From Methylophilaceae bacterium (GTDB taxonomy: Bacteria; Pseudomonadota; Gammaproteobacteria; Burkholderiales; Methylophilaceae), in the NCBI GenBank assembly GCA_017857755.1, contig JAFMCM010000008.1, forward strand, positions 1 through 53,743: a DNA stretch of 53,743 nt. Direction: 5' to 3'. Of this stretch, positions 1 to 9,107 are shown one piece after another. The position numbers and the translations under genes were made by a program. Position 1 is the stretch's first letter. Each line of letters begins with the position of its first letter. The notes under the pieces were generated by a model. The model saw nothing but the letters and a program-made list of their open reading frames with translations, did no database searches and had not been told where the DNA came from.

Positions 1-317
1 CTGGCCAGCCAGTGAGTACTTTAGGCTTGGCCTATACTTGGGGCGGTAATAGCAGTGACAGAATTACCAGCCATGCCTTGCAAGTGAGATTACACAGCAC
101 CGCCAGCGAATTAGCCCAAGCAAAAGCGGAACGTGAACAAGCTAAAATTAAGGCTGAACGCATGCAGAACAGAACCGAACGGATGCAGGCCGAGTTATTA
201 GAAGCAAAAGCGAAAGCTGGCCGCGCAGAAGCAGAAGCCGCCCAAGCTAAAGCCATGCAGGCCGAATTACTCCGCCGCATCGAGGCAATAGAAAACAAGC
301 AGTTGTTAAAGGAATAA
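1..317 (+). CDS. C-terminal part of an unrecognised coiled-coil protein (5' end outside window)
   Basis: An open frame runs from the window edge to a TAA at 315-317. A GTG at position 12 could serve as a start, but the frame is open through the edge, so this is probably the end of a longer gene. The last two thirds (about residues 35-100) are rich in Ala, Glu, Lys, Arg and Gln with repeated AKAE/AERMQ units and should form a long charged coiled coil. Before it comes a short segment with TLGLAYTWGG, which resembles a beta strand. I do not recognise the family. An outer-membrane or Uma2-like protein with a coiled-coil tail are only guesses. Confidence 0.45.
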   Translation, partial: GQPVSTLGLAYTWGGNSSDRITSHALQVRLHSTASELAQAKAEREQAKIKAERMQNRTERMQAELLEAKAKAGRAEAEAAQAKAMQAELLRRIEAIENKQLLKE

Positions 318-538
318 GGCGATAACGCCATGCGTAGCGGATTTTTAGGGCGCCAACTAGCACTAAGACGATGAAGAAAGCTGGTTAACCATGGTTGGTA
401 GTAGCACTAAGTAAGGCACAAGCTAAATGTTGTTTTGACGCGTTGCGAGCCATTGTACAATGGGCATTTGGTGGCGTATTTGGGTTTATCTAGCTAAACT
501 TAAATTTTAATTGCTGTCACTCTAATTGCTTTTTGACC
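318..538. other. Intergenic region, no gene recognised
   Basis: About 220 bases between the coiled-coil gene and the phospholipase D gene. It contains a 10-base direct repeat, TAGCACTAAG, at 358-367 and 402-411, and two overlapping palindromes around 383-395 (GGTTAACC and AACCATGGTT). There is no clear terminator or promoter and no tRNA-like structure. Nothing here can be given a function. Confidence 0.3.
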
Positions 539-1696
539 ATGCTGATGATGCCGTTAATTAAAACAAATCATGTGACTTTGCTGTGTAATGGTGCAGATTA
601 TTTCCCTGCTTTATTAAGTGCTATTCGTGCTGCACAGGATGAGATTTATTTACAGACTTATATTTTTGAATTAGATGAAACTGGCTTGGCGGTTGGCTTG
701 GCTTTAATGCAGGCGGCTCAACGTGGCGTTTTTGTTTTTTTATTGCTTGATGGTTTTGGTTGTCGAAAGCTATCCAGCGCTTATATTAAAACACTGAGAG
801 CGGCTGGGGTTGAGGTGCTTTTGTTTAGACCGAAAATTTCACCATGGACGTTCAAACGTAGTCGTTTGCGGCGCTTGCATAGTAAGTTAACCGTGATTGA
901 TGGGCGTGTTGGGTTTGTTGGGGGTATTAATATTATTGATGATTTTAATACGCCATTGCATCAGGCACCACGTATTGATTATGCCGTAAAGATTGAGGGG
1001 CCTTTGTTGGCTGAGATGCGTCATCACGCGCAAATCCTTTGGTTGAGGACGTGTAGGCGGCAGTTGCTTAGGCCTCGTGAGCGTCGATTGCCCGTGATTG
1101 CTGTTGTTGAAGCAGGTCAAATGCAGGCTGCTTTTTTAATTCGGGATAATGTTAAGCATAGGCATGATATTGAGAATGCTTATTTAACGGCGATTAAGCA
1201 GGCGCAATCGGAGGTGGTGATTGCTAATGCTTATTTTTTACCGGGTTTGCGTTTTCGTCATGCGTTAATGGACGCGGCTGAACGCGGTGTTCGAGTTGTG
1301 TTGCTGTTGCAAAAAAGAACAGAGTTTCCCCTGCTTGATTTTGCAACACGAGCACTGTACGGTGCCTTATTGAATAAAGGTGTGTTGATTGTTGAGTATC
1401 ATCAGAGTGTTATGCATAGCAAGGTCGCGGTTATTGATGAAGCGGTCGCGCTAGTCGGCTCTTCTAATATTGACCCATTTAGTTTGATTTTGTCACTTGA
1501 AGCGAATGTTGCCGTCCACCACTCAGGGTTTGCACAGCAGCTTAGACAGCATTTGCAGATGTCGATAGAAGCGGGTACACCAGTAACATTAAACGATTGG
1601 CAGCAATATCGGGGCGTTAAACGTTTATTTTCATGGTTGGCTTATGGCTTGGTTAAAGTCTTGATTGCGCTGATTGGAAATGATGAACAATGGTAA
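539..1696 (+). CDS. clsB: Cardiolipin synthase B-like phospholipase D family protein
   Basis: This 385-residue protein has two HKD phospholipase D motifs: HSKLTVIDG starting near residue 114 and HSKVAVIDE near residue 293, each followed by a G-G/S-x-N element (VGGIN, VGSSN). That is the arrangement of bacterial cardiolipin synthases, which transfer a phosphatidyl group between phospholipids at the inner membrane. The lack of N-terminal membrane segments and the length fit the ClsB (YbhO) branch rather than ClsA. The start is taken at ATG 539; a TTG lies two codons upstream. It stands alone between an unrecognised gene and a cupin. The exact substrate is inferred from family only. Confidence 0.85.
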   Translation: MLMMPLIKTNHVTLLCNGADYFPALLSAIRAAQDEIYLQTYIFELDETGLAVGLALMQAAQRGVFVFLLLDGFGCRKLSSAYIKTLRAAGVEVLLFRPKISPWTFKRSRLRRLHSKLTVIDGRVGFVGGINIIDDFNTPLHQAPRIDYAVKIEGPLLAEMRHHAQILWLRTCRRQLLRPRERRLPVIAVVEAGQMQAAFLIRDNVKHRHDIENAYLTAIKQAQSEVVIANAYFLPGLRFRHALMDAAERGVRVVLLLQKRTEFPLLDFATRALYGALLNKGVLIVEYHQSVMHSKVAVIDEAVALVGSSNIDPFSLILSLEANVAVHHSGFAQQLRQHLQMSIEAGTPVTLNDWQQYRGVKRLFSWLAYGLVKVLIALIGNDEQW

Positions 1697-1826
1697 TCAG
1701 CCATTGCTTGTTGATGTGCGGGCAGGTTGTTTGGCTGGCGTGAATCAATGGGAATCAGGGGCGCATGGATGAGTTAATTTTCGTTAAATGGTGATGATAT
1801 CGGCTTTATCTTAAGGCAAGTTGTTG

Positions 1827-1832
1827 TATAAT
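1827..1832 (+). promoter_or_regulatory. Probable -10 element of the cupin gene promoter
   Basis: A perfect TATAAT lies 91 bases upstream of the cupin start. The -35 region about 17 bases upstream is poor (TTTAT-like), so an activator may be needed. The leader has a 5-bp hairpin, GTCGC-ACA-GCGAC, at 1873-1885. Confidence 0.4.
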
Positions 1833-1923
1833 TTGCCCGTTCAGATCCTATGGTCGTCGCATTTTTTTAGTTGTCGCACAGCGACTCTGTTTATTTAGCT
1901 TATTCATTTATTAAGGAATCACA

Positions 1924-2199
1924 ATGACTCAAATCGTTTTAGATCACAATCCGTCAGAAGAAAAATTAACAGCGCTAGGTGTTACTAGCTGGTCAATTTG
2001 GGATTGTCCGCCATCAAAATTTCCTCTTAACTTTGATATGACAGAAACGGCTTATGTGTTAGAGGGTGAGTTTCACGTTTATCCTGAAGGTGGTGAAAAA
2101 GTGGTTGTTAAAGCGGGTGATTTAGTTGTTTTTCCTAAAGGTTTGAAATCAAACTGGGAAGTCGTTAAGCAATTGAAAAAACACTATAAACATTCATAA
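1924..2199 (+). CDS. Small cupin-domain protein (cupin_3 / DUF861-like)
   Basis: A 91-residue single-domain cupin. The segment ETAYVLEGEFHVYPEGG (about residues 40-56) matches cupin motif 1, and AGDLVVFPKGLKSNWEV (about 64-80) matches motif 2 of the EutQ/cupin_3 group. Motif 1 lacks the usual pair of histidines, so metal binding is uncertain. An AAGGA ribosome binding site precedes the ATG. The gene is monocistronic, with its own probable promoter and a strong terminator directly after it. Such proteins may be small-molecule binding or enzymatic; the substrate cannot be told from the sequence. Confidence 0.8.
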   Translation: MTQIVLDHNPSEEKLTALGVTSWSIWDCPPSKFPLNFDMTETAYVLEGEFHVYPEGGEKVVVKAGDLVVFPKGLKSNWEVVKQLKKHYKHS

Positions 2200-2220
2200 G
2201 TTTTGATAGCTTGTTGCGCA

Positions 2221-2247
2221 AAGCCTAGCGGTTGCTAGGCTTTTTTA
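2221..2247 (+). terminator. Rho-independent terminator after the cupin gene
   Basis: The stem AAGCCTAGC / GCTAGGCTT with loop GGTT (2221-2242) is followed by a T run. It has a U-tract only in the plus direction, so it ends the cupin transcript rather than the convergent glnD transcript. Confidence 0.9.
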
Positions 2248-2313
2248 TTGGCTACTTTATATTGGCTACGATGCGTTACCATTGTATGGTTTAGCGATGC
2301 AATCGAATGGGGC

Positions 2314-4857
2314 TTATAGTGCGAGTAAAGCCGTTTTTAGTTGCTGCATTTTTTCGCTCGTTAAGGCTTGGTCTTGATAGTCTGAAATTAAAAAAGTGTC
2401 TTCAGCACGATTGCCTAGGGTGTTGATTTTTGCATTGTGTATTTTGATTTTATGTTCGATTAAAATAAATGCAATGTTTGCTAACAAGCCTGGTTGGTCG
2501 CAGGCAATGATATCCAGCATTTGATGCGTGCTTTCAGGGATGGCATCGAACATCACTTGCGTGGCAATCGGCATATGTTTTACTTGGCGATTGAGACGGC
2601 CTTTAATCGGCGCTTCAATTTGGGTTGTTATGATTTTATCCCGCAATTTTTCCTCAATATGTTTGAGCAAGCCTGTGTAGCTGATTTGTGTCGTGGATTC
2701 GTCTAATACGAGAAAGGTGTTAAGGGCATAATGATGTTTGGTGGTATAAATTTTGGCCTCACCGATGCTATAACTAATGCGGTCAAAAAAGTTGCATATG
2801 CGTGCAAATAGGTCTTGACTGCTCGGGGTGTAAATCATGACTTCTATACCATTGCCTTCGCGGCTTAGATGGGCGCGCACAATAGGGGTCTGAGTCAATA
2901 GGTGTGGAATCAGCAGTCTTGTTTGCCATGCAATTTCATTGGTATTGAATTTAGCAAAGTATCCTTCACCAGCATGTTCCCAAAAGGTGTCGTAAGCTTC
3001 TGGCGCCAATCCATATTTTTTAAGTTTGATTCTGGCTTTTGCTTGACGTGTAGCGATTGCATTTTTGACCGTAAATGATGGGTTGTTCAGTGCTTGGCGT
3101 GTTTCTAGAAATAAATGTTCAAGTAGCTTGGCTTTCCATTCATTCCAAACGGTTGGGCTGGTTGCCCTAACGTCAGCGACTGTTAACAAGTAGAGCGCGG
3201 TTAAGCGGGATTCCGTTTTCATTAGCTTAGCAAATAGCTCAATGACTGCTGGGTCAGACAAATCGGACTTTTGCGCGACTTTAGAGAGCTGTAAGTGTTT
3301 TTCAACTAACCAAACGACAAGTGCAGTATCTTTGGCTGGTAATTGATGTGCTTGGCAAAAACGCTTGGCGTCTTTTTTGCCAAGTTCTGAATGGTCGCCA
3401 CCACGACCTTTTGCAATATCATGGAAAATGGCAGCAATATAGAGTAAATAGGGCTTTTCGAAGTTTGCAAATAGTTGATTGCAAAGTGGAAATTCATGTT
3501 CTAACTCTGGCTTACTAAAGCGGCGTAAATTGGATAATAATTTAAGAGTGTGTTCATCAACCGTGTAAACATGAAATAAGTCATGCTGCATTTGGCCAAT
3601 AATTTTGCCAAAGGCAGGGATATATTTGCCTAGAACACCATATCGATTCATGCGTCTGATTGTTTGGTGCACGCCATATTTTTGTTTTAATATGGTCAAA
3701 AATAGGGCCTGATTTTCAGGGGATTGACGGAAGTCCTTGGTAATCAGTTTGGTGACATCTAGTAATTGCCGCAACAGAGAAGGGCTAAAGCCTTCGATGT
3801 CTGTGTGTTGTTGCAGTAATAGAAAACATTCTAAAATCGTGCTTGGGTGTTGTTTAAATAAATCTGGGCTTGCTGTTTCCAGCCATTTATTTTGCGCGAA
3901 AAAGTGTTGATTGATGATGGTCGTCTCGCTTGTAAGCGTTGAAATAGCAAACGACTTTAGTAGGATTTCATTTATAAGGTTGATATAACGTACGCTACGG
4001 TAGTAGCTTTGCATTAATTGCTCACTAGCACGCTTGCTTGAAGTGTTGACCAGCCCTAAGTTGGCAGCCAGTTCGTTTTGAAAGTCGAATAACAGTCTAT
4101 CTTCTCTACGTTTGGCCAAATAATGTAATCGAATGCGTAGGGTGTTTAAATTGCGCTCATGGCGTTTAATTTCGTTTAGTTCTGTCTGACTGATGACCCC
4201 GTTTCTAGCAAGCTCTAACCATGTATTGCCTAAGCCTTGGCTTTGCGCAATCCATAAAATAGTGTGAATGTCGCGTAGTCCACCTGGACTTTCTTTAATA
4301 TTGGGTTCTAGGCTGTAGCCCGTGTTGTTAAATTTTGCGTGTCGGGCATCTTGCTCTGCGATTTTTGCCGCTAAAAATTTTTCTACATCTAGCTGTTGTT
4401 TGATCTCGATAAAAAATTGTGTGTAAACTACTTTGCTTCCACACAGGAGGCGTGCCTCTAACAGGTTGGTTTGTATGGTTGCATCATCTTTTGCTTCATC
4501 GATACATTCTTGTAAGGTGCGCACACTATGGCCAATATCCAGACCTAAATCCCACAACACACCAATCAGGGTCTCTATCTCTTTATTTTGAGCGTCAGTG
4601 ATGTTGTCTGGCGCTAAGATTAATAAGTCGATATCAGAAAAAGGGAATAAAGCCTGCCTGCCATAGCCGCCCACCGCAATTAAGGTAATGTCGTTGTGAA
4701 GTTTGTTGTGAAGCCAAACGGACTTGAGTAAAGCGTCGATAAGGTCGGTGTGCTTTTTTAATAAGCTGGCAGGGTTTTTGTTTTTTAAAAAATCTTGCTC
4801 AAGAAGTGCTTGTGCTTGCTTTAAATCAGTACGCCAAGTTTTTATTTGATCCAACAT
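2314..4857 (-). CDS. glnD: Bifunctional [protein-PII] uridylyltransferase / uridylyl-removing enzyme
   Basis: GlnD senses glutamine and adds or removes UMP on PII proteins to control nitrogen assimilation. The nucleotidyltransferase motif GGYGRQALFPFSDIDLL is at about residues 63-79. An HD domain with HDIAKGRGGDHSELG begins near residue 479. The C-terminal 170 residues hold two ACT domains, the glutamine sensors. The length of 847 residues is normal. I chose the ATG at 4857, which is preceded by a G-rich ribosome binding site (GGGGGGG, eight bases in the plus-strand C run); an in-frame ATG at 4872 is the alternative. It lies 33 bases downstream of map on the same strand and is probably co-transcribed with it. 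Confidence 0.96.
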   Translation of the reverse strand: MLDQIKTWRTDLKQAQALLEQDFLKNKNPASLLKKHTDLIDALLKSVWLHNKLHNDITLIAVGGYGRQALFPFSDIDLLILAPDNITDAQNKEIETLIGVLWDLGLDIGHSVRTLQECIDEAKDDATIQTNLLEARLLCGSKVVYTQFFIEIKQQLDVEKFLAAKIAEQDARHAKFNNTGYSLEPNIKESPGGLRDIHTILWIAQSQGLGNTWLELARNGVISQTELNEIKRHERNLNTLRIRLHYLAKRREDRLLFDFQNELAANLGLVNTSSKRASEQLMQSYYRSVRYINLINEILLKSFAISTLTSETTIINQHFFAQNKWLETASPDLFKQHPSTILECFLLLQQHTDIEGFSPSLLRQLLDVTKLITKDFRQSPENQALFLTILKQKYGVHQTIRRMNRYGVLGKYIPAFGKIIGQMQHDLFHVYTVDEHTLKLLSNLRRFSKPELEHEFPLCNQLFANFEKPYLLYIAAIFHDIAKGRGGDHSELGKKDAKRFCQAHQLPAKDTALVVWLVEKHLQLSKVAQKSDLSDPAVIELFAKLMKTESRLTALYLLTVADVRATSPTVWNEWKAKLLEHLFLETRQALNNPSFTVKNAIATRQAKARIKLKKYGLAPEAYDTFWEHAGEGYFAKFNTNEIAWQTRLLIPHLLTQTPIVRAHLSREGNGIEVMIYTPSSQDLFARICNFFDRISYSIGEAKIYTTKHHYALNTFLVLDESTTQISYTGLLKHIEEKLRDKIITTQIEAPIKGRLNRQVKHMPIATQVMFDAIPESTHQMLDIIACDQPGLLANIAFILIEHKIKIHNAKINTLGNRAEDTFLISDYQDQALTSEKMQQLKTALLAL

Positions 4858-4890
4858 GGTTACCCCCCCCATTAGTGGTTAAACGCCTGT

Positions 4891-5688
4891 TCAAATGAAT
4901 GTAGGCGCTGCAGGTGTGCCTGCTGAAACGGTAAGGACTTCGAAACCGCTATTGGTGACTAAAATAGTGTGCTCCCATTGCGCCGATAAGCTACGGTCTT
5001 TTGTGACGACTGTCCAGCCATCGGGCATATGTTTGATCTCCCGTTTTCCTGCATTAATCATGGGTTCAATAGTGAAAATCATGCCTTCTTTTAATTTAAC
5101 GCCAGTATTGGGTTTTCCATAATGTAAGACTTGCGGGTCTTCATGAAATACTTTGCCAATGCCATGTCCGCAAAATTCTCGCACTACGCTATAACCTGCG
5201 TTCTCAGCAAAGGTTTGAATGGTATGACCAATGTCACCTAAAGTGGCGCCTGGTTTCACTTGCTGTATGCCTAGCCACATCGCTTGATAGGTGATTTCTG
5301 ATAAACGTTTGGCCTGAATAGAAACTTCGCCCACATGAAACATACGGGAGGTGTCGCCATGATAACCCTCTTTGATTACGGTAATATCAATATTGACTAC
5401 GTCGCCATTTTTGAGGATTTTTTCACCTGGTACACCGTGACAAATTTGATGGTTGACTGAAGTGCAAATAGATTTAGGGTAGGGCGTATGTCCATCAGGC
5501 GCATAATTTAAAGGTGCTGGAATGGCCTGTTGAACGTTTACAATATAATCATGGCATAGGCGGTCTAGCTGTTCGGTAGTGACGCCATGCACGACAAAAG
5601 GGGTAATATAATCAAGAACTTCTGAGGCAAGCTTGCCTGCAATACGCATTTTTGCAATATCTTCTGCATGATGAATGGAAATGGCCAT
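4891..5688 (-). CDS. map: Type I methionine aminopeptidase
   Basis: This 265-residue enzyme removes the initiator methionine from new proteins. The pita-bread fold metal ligands are visible: NIDITVIKEGYHGDTSRMF supplies the two aspartates, GHGIGKVFHEDP a histidine, and TIEPM and QWEHTILV the glutamates. The length is typical of the short bacterial form without an N-terminal extension. It is divergent from rpsB, the classic arrangement, and its promoter must lie in the shared 5689-5895 region. glnD follows on the same strand. Confidence 0.97.
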   Translation of the reverse strand: MAISIHHAEDIAKMRIAGKLASEVLDYITPFVVHGVTTEQLDRLCHDYIVNVQQAIPAPLNYAPDGHTPYPKSICTSVNHQICHGVPGEKILKNGDVVNIDITVIKEGYHGDTSRMFHVGEVSIQAKRLSEITYQAMWLGIQQVKPGATLGDIGHTIQTFAENAGYSVVREFCGHGIGKVFHEDPQVLHYGKPNTGVKLKEGMIFTIEPMINAGKREIKHMPDGWTVVTKDRSLSAQWEHTILVTNSGFEVLTVSAGTPAAPTFI

Positions 5689-5719
5689 AATGTGATCTAG
5701 GTGTTTCGATTGAATTAAG

Positions 5720-5748
5720 TTGATGTTAAAGACATAATTTGATACTAT
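5720..5748 (+). promoter_or_regulatory. Probable sigma-70 promoter of rpsB
   Basis: The -35 box TTGATG (5720-5725) and the -10 box TACTAT (5743-5748) are separated by exactly 17 bases. Transcription would start near 5755 and give a leader of about 140 bases before the rpsB ATG. Confidence 0.6.
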
Positions 5749-5754
5749 ACGCGC

Positions 5755-5895
5755 CGCTAGGCACTACTAAGTTTGCTATTCTAGCATTTTCATGAATGCT
5801 TAGCTAAATTACTGCACTGCCCCGTACAGGGTGTTCACCAAAACGTGAATCATATCGGGCAAGTGTCATTATTAACCCTTACATGGAGTATTATT
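5755..5895 (+). promoter_or_regulatory. Structured rpsB leader, possible S2 autoregulatory element
   Basis: The predicted untranslated leader contains a hairpin at 5781-5803 (CTAGCATT / AATGCTTAG, one bulge) and a second, weaker one around 5818-5835 (CCC/GGG). In Enterobacteria S2 represses its own mRNA through a leader structure. Whether this leader is homologous cannot be decided by eye. Confidence 0.35.
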
Positions 5896-6648
5896 ATGTC
5901 TGTAACTATGCGTCAGATGCTTGAGGCCGGTGTTCACTTTGGCCATCAAACTCGTTATTGGAACCCTAAAATGGCTGAGTACATTTTTGGTGACCGTAAC
6001 AAAATTCATATTGTTAACCTTGAAAAAACATTACCGCTTTTTGAAGATGCGCAAAAATATGTGCGTACATTAGCGGCTAATAAAGGTCGTATTTTATTCG
6101 TTGGTACTAAGCGCCAAGCCCGTGACATCATTAAAGAAGAAGCGCAACGCGCTGGTTGTTCTTATGTGAATCACCGTTGGTTAGGTGGCATGTTGACCAA
6201 CTACAAAACTGTTAAACAATCCATCAAACGTTTGAAAGACTATGAAGCGATGGTTGAAGATGGCAGCATGGAAAAATTTGCCAAAAAAGAAGCTTTAGGT
6301 TACAAGCGCGAGCTTGAAAAATTAGAGCGTTCTATCGGCGGTATTAAAGAAATGGGTGGCTTGCCTGATGCGATTTTCATCGTTGATGTAGGTCATGAAA
6401 GTGGTGCTGTTGTGGAAGCTAAGAAATTAGGTATTCCACTGATTGGTGTGGTTGATACCAATAACTCACCTGAAGGTGTTGCTTATGTGATTCCTGGTAA
6501 CGATGACTCAAGTCGTGCGATTCGTTTGTATGCGCGTGGCATGGCAGACGCTGTTTTAGAAGGCCGTGCGAATGCTTTAGCAGATCTTGCTAAATCGGCA
6601 AGCGAAACAGAAGAGTTTGTAGAGGTTGCTGAGACAGCAGCTGAGTAG
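5896..6648 (+). CDS. rpsB: 30S ribosomal protein S2
   Basis: The 250-residue protein starts [18 protein letters not shown] and contains [18 protein letters not shown] and [13 protein letters not shown], all hallmarks of bacterial S2, which sits at the head-body junction of the small subunit. The frame is open 51 bases further upstream, but the ATG at 5896 has a GGAG ribosome binding site at 5885-5888 and matches the family N-terminus. It is the first gene of the rpsB-tsf-pyrH-frr cluster and is followed by a terminator-like hairpin. Confidence 0.98.
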   Translation: MSVTMRQMLEAGVHFGHQTRYWNPKMAEYIFGDRNKIHIVNLEKTLPLFEDAQKYVRTLAANKGRILFVGTKRQARDIIKEEAQRAGCSYVNHRWLGGMLTNYKTVKQSIKRLKDYEAMVEDGSMEKFAKKEALGYKRELEKLERSIGGIKEMGGLPDAIFIVDVGHESGAVVEAKKLGIPLIGVVDTNNSPEGVAYVIPGNDDSSRAIRLYARGMADAVLEGRANALADLAKSASETEEFVEVAETAAE

Positions 6649-6661
6649 GTAAGTGTTAAAT

Positions 6662-6690
6662 AAAAGCTGGATTTATTCCAGCTTTTATTT
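6662..6690 (+). terminator. Terminator or attenuator between rpsB and tsf
   Basis: A perfect 10-bp stem, AAAAGCTGGA / TCCAGCTTTT (6662-6671 and 6677-6686), with a 5-base loop is followed by ATTTATTT. A partial terminator at this position would give more S2 than EF-Ts transcript, as is known in the E. coli rpsB-tsf operon. Confidence 0.75.
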
Positions 6691-6712
6691 ATTTAAATCA
6701 ATGAATTATTTT

Positions 6713-6729
6713 TATAACTTAAAGTTATA
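6713..6729. repeat. 17-base perfect palindrome upstream of tsf
   Basis: TATAACTT and AAGTTATA flank a single central A, ending 23 bases before the tsf start and just ahead of its AAGGAG ribosome binding site. It could be a protein binding site or a short RNA hairpin (7-bp stem, TAA loop). No function is known to me. Confidence 0.5.
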
Positions 6730-6752
6730 CATTAAATTTTAAGGAGCTCAAA

Positions 6753-7628
6753 ATGGCTAATATTACCGCGAGCATGGTAAAAGAATTGCGTGAGCGCACA
6801 GATGCGCCAATGATGGATTGTAAAAAGGCATTAACAGAGGCTGAAGGCGAAATGACACGTGCTGAAGAGATTTTGCGCGTTCGTTTTGGTAACAAAGCAA
6901 GCAAAGCAGCTGGTCGCGTTGCGGCAGAAGGCCTTATTGGTATTAGTTTAACTGCAGATAGCAAATCAGGTACTTTATTAGAGGTTAACTCTGAAACAGA
7001 TTTCTGTGCAAAAAATGAAGCTTTTATCGCTTTTGTTGATGATTTGGCTACTGTCATCAATGCGCACAACCCTAGCGATTTGACTGCGGCTTTGGCGTTG
7101 CCAATGCAAGTTGCGACTGTTGAAGAAACCCGTGCACAATTGGCTGGTAAAATTGGTGAAAACATTACACCGCGTCGTTTTGTGCGTATTGCAGCAGAGG
7201 GTAAGCTTTCTAGCTATGTGCACGGTGGCAAGATTGGCGTGTTGGTTGATGTGGTGGGTGGTGATGATGAGTTGGCTAAAGATATTGCCATGCACATTGC
7301 AGCAGCAAAACCAAAAGCACTAAACGCTGATGGCGTTGACGCTGCGTTGATTGAATCAGAGCGTCGCGTTGCGATTGAAAAAGCAACAGAGGCAGGTAAA
7401 CCAGCAGAGATGATTGAAAAAATTGCTGAAGGTACTGTCAATAAATTCCTGAAAGAAGTGACGCTGTTGAATCAAATGTTTGTGAAAAACGATAAAATGA
7501 GTATTGAGCAGTTATTGAAATCCAAAGATGCAACGATTGCTTCTTTTTCTATGTTTACCGTGGGTGAAGGTATTGAGAAGGCTGTCGTTGATTATGCGGC
7601 TGAAGTGGCTGCGGCAGCAAAAGTTTAA
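6753..7628 (+). CDS. tsf: Translation elongation factor Ts
   Basis: EF-Ts exchanges GDP for GTP on EF-Tu. The 291-residue sequence begins [27 protein letters not shown], the typical N-terminal UBA-like module. It carries the [10 protein letters not shown] core motif (about residues 80-90, normally TDFVARN), and the C-terminal dimerisation region ends in the usual MFTVGEG segment. An AAGGAG ribosome binding site is at 6741-6746. It lies between rpsB and pyrH in the conserved order and is followed by a strong terminator. Confidence 0.98.
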   Translation: MANITASMVKELRERTDAPMMDCKKALTEAEGEMTRAEEILRVRFGNKASKAAGRVAAEGLIGISLTADSKSGTLLEVNSETDFCAKNEAFIAFVDDLATVINAHNPSDLTAALALPMQVATVEETRAQLAGKIGENITPRRFVRIAAEGKLSSYVHGGKIGVLVDVVGGDDELAKDIAMHIAAAKPKALNADGVDAALIESERRVAIEKATEAGKPAEMIEKIAEGTVNKFLKEVTLLNQMFVKNDKMSIEQLLKSKDATIASFSMFTVGEGIEKAVVDYAAEVAAAAKV

Positions 7629-7650
7629 GTTTATTTAAACGGCAATGATG

Positions 7651-7684
7651 AAGTGGGACTGGCTATGCCGTCCCACTTTTTTTT
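7651..7684 (+). terminator. Rho-independent terminator after tsf
   Basis: The stem AAGTGGGAC (7651-7659) / GTCCCACTT (7670-7678), with an extra inner GGC/GCC pairing, is followed by a run of T residues to 7684. pyrH should therefore have its own promoter. Confidence 0.9.
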
Positions 7685-7764
7685 GGTCTTTATTGCGCAA
7701 GAGATTCTTTGGAGCTTGCGGCCATTTATGATTAAATGTGAACAGTTTAAAAATAAGGGAAAAA

Positions 7765-8481
7765 ATGTCTAATCCAGCTTATAAACGTATTTTGATTAAA
7801 CTCTCTGGTGAGGCTTTGATGGGCGAAGATCACTATGGTATTAATCGTGCAACGATTGATAACATTGTGGCCCAAATTAAATCCGTGGTTGATTTAGGTG
7901 TGGAAGTTGCGGTGGTTATTGGTGGCGGCAATATTTTCCGAGGTGTTGCCCCAGCTGCGGCTGGTATGGATAGAGCAACTGCTGATTATATGGGGATGCT
8001 GGCTACCGTCATGAACGCCATGGCTTTGCAAGATGCGATGCGTAATATTGGCCTTAATGCTAGGGTGCAATCAGCGTTGAATCTTGAGCAAGTGGCTGAG
8101 CCTTATATACGCGGTAAAGCGATTCGCTATTTGGAGGAGGGGCGAGTGGTGATTTTTGGTGCAGGAACTGGTAATCCATTTTTTACTACCGATACCGCAG
8201 CGGCATTGCGTGGGATGGAGATTGATGCTGAATTAGTCTTAAAAGCCACAAAAGTAGATGGTATTTATACTGCTGACCCCAAAACGAACCCAGATGCTAC
8301 CCGCTATGAAACCGTTTCTTTTGATGAAGCCATCAATAAAAATTTAAAAGTAATGGATGCGACTGCATTGACTTTGTGCCGTGATCAGAATTTACCCATT
8401 TGTGTGTTTAGTATTTTTAAACCAGGTGCTTTAATGCGTGTGGTGATGGGCGAAAATGAAGGCACACGTGTTATTAAATAA
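7765..8481 (+). CDS. pyrH: UMP kinase
   Basis: This 238-residue amino-acid-kinase-fold enzyme phosphorylates UMP to UDP. The nucleotide-binding segments [14 protein letters not shown] at the N-terminus and [11 protein letters not shown] (about residues 50-60) are clear, as are [13 protein letters not shown] and the [15 protein letters not shown] phosphate-binding stretch. I start at ATG 7765, after AAGGGA; an in-frame GTG at 7738 would add nine residues with no match to the family. It lies between a tsf terminator and frr. Confidence 0.97.
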   Translation: MSNPAYKRILIKLSGEALMGEDHYGINRATIDNIVAQIKSVVDLGVEVAVVIGGGNIFRGVAPAAAGMDRATADYMGMLATVMNAMALQDAMRNIGLNARVQSALNLEQVAEPYIRGKAIRYLEEGRVVIFGAGTGNPFFTTDTAAALRGMEIDAELVLKATKVDGIYTADPKTNPDATRYETVSFDEAINKNLKVMDATALTLCRDQNLPICVFSIFKPGALMRVVMGENEGTRVIK

Positions 8482-8538
8482 ACATTAAATGGTCTTAATT
8501 GTCGCGTGAATTGTTAATTAATTGAGTTGGAGAGATGT

Positions 8539-9096
8539 ATGTTGGAGGATGTAAAAAAAACAGCTGAGCAGAAAATGCAAAAGTCGATTGAGGCTTTGCG
8601 AAATGACTTGCAAAAAGTGCGCACAGGCCGCGCACATACGGGTTTGTTAGACCACGTGATGGTTGATTATTATGGCTCTGCAGTTGCGGTTAATCAGGTC
8701 GCAAGTGTCAGTCTAGGCGATGCGCACACAATCAATGTTCAGCCTTTTGAGAAGGATATGGTTTCAAAAGTGGAGAAAGCGATTCGTGATGCTGATTTGG
8801 GACTAAACCCAGCTACCAATGGCCAATTAATTCGAGTACCTATGCCTATGCTTACTGAAGAGCGTAGAAGAGATTTGACTAAAATTGTGCGGACAGAAGG
8901 CGAAGGTGCGAAAGTTGCTGTGCGTAATGTTAGACGTGATGCTAACGATGCATTAAAAAAATTATTAAAGGATAAAGAAATCAGTGAGGATGACGAGCGT
9001 CGCGCTCAAGATGTGGTGCAGAAGCTAACTGACCAAGCGGTTGCAGATATTGACTTGTTACTGCAAGCCAAAGAAGCTGACTTAATGGCTGTTTAA
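8539..9096 (+). CDS. frr: Ribosome recycling factor
   Basis: RRF splits post-termination ribosomes together with EF-G. The 185-residue length is exactly the family norm. The core [22 protein letters not shown] and the C-terminal [35 protein letters not shown] helices are diagnostic. The ATG at 8539 is preceded by GGAGAG. It is 57 bases downstream of pyrH and 11 bases ahead of uppS, so all three are probably one transcript. Confidence 0.98.
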   Translation: MLEDVKKTAEQKMQKSIEALRNDLQKVRTGRAHTGLLDHVMVDYYGSAVAVNQVASVSLGDAHTINVQPFEKDMVSKVEKAIRDADLGLNPATNGQLIRVPMPMLTEERRRDLTKIVRTEGEGAKVAVRNVRRDANDALKKLLKDKEISEDDERRAQDVVQKLTDQAVADIDLLLQAKEADLMAV

Positions 9097-9107
9097 CTGG
9101 AATCATC

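Noticed and set aside
358-411. Direct repeat TAGCACTAAG as a transposon target duplication
   Set aside because: Only 34 bases separate the copies and no transposase or terminal inverted repeats are present.
887-1120. Antisense frames inside genes, such as this one in the clsB-like gene and similar ones in glnD, tsf, ccmF and ligA
   Set aside because: All are shadows of strong coding frames with no ribosome binding sites or family motifs.
1683-1772. 29-codon frame overlapping the end of the clsB-like gene
   Set aside because: It reads like protein (QPLLVDVRAG), but it is too short, lacks a ribosome binding site and matches no family I know.
5845-5895. 17-residue N-terminal extension of S2
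   Set aside because: It has no family similarity, and the ATG at 5896 has a good ribosome binding site.
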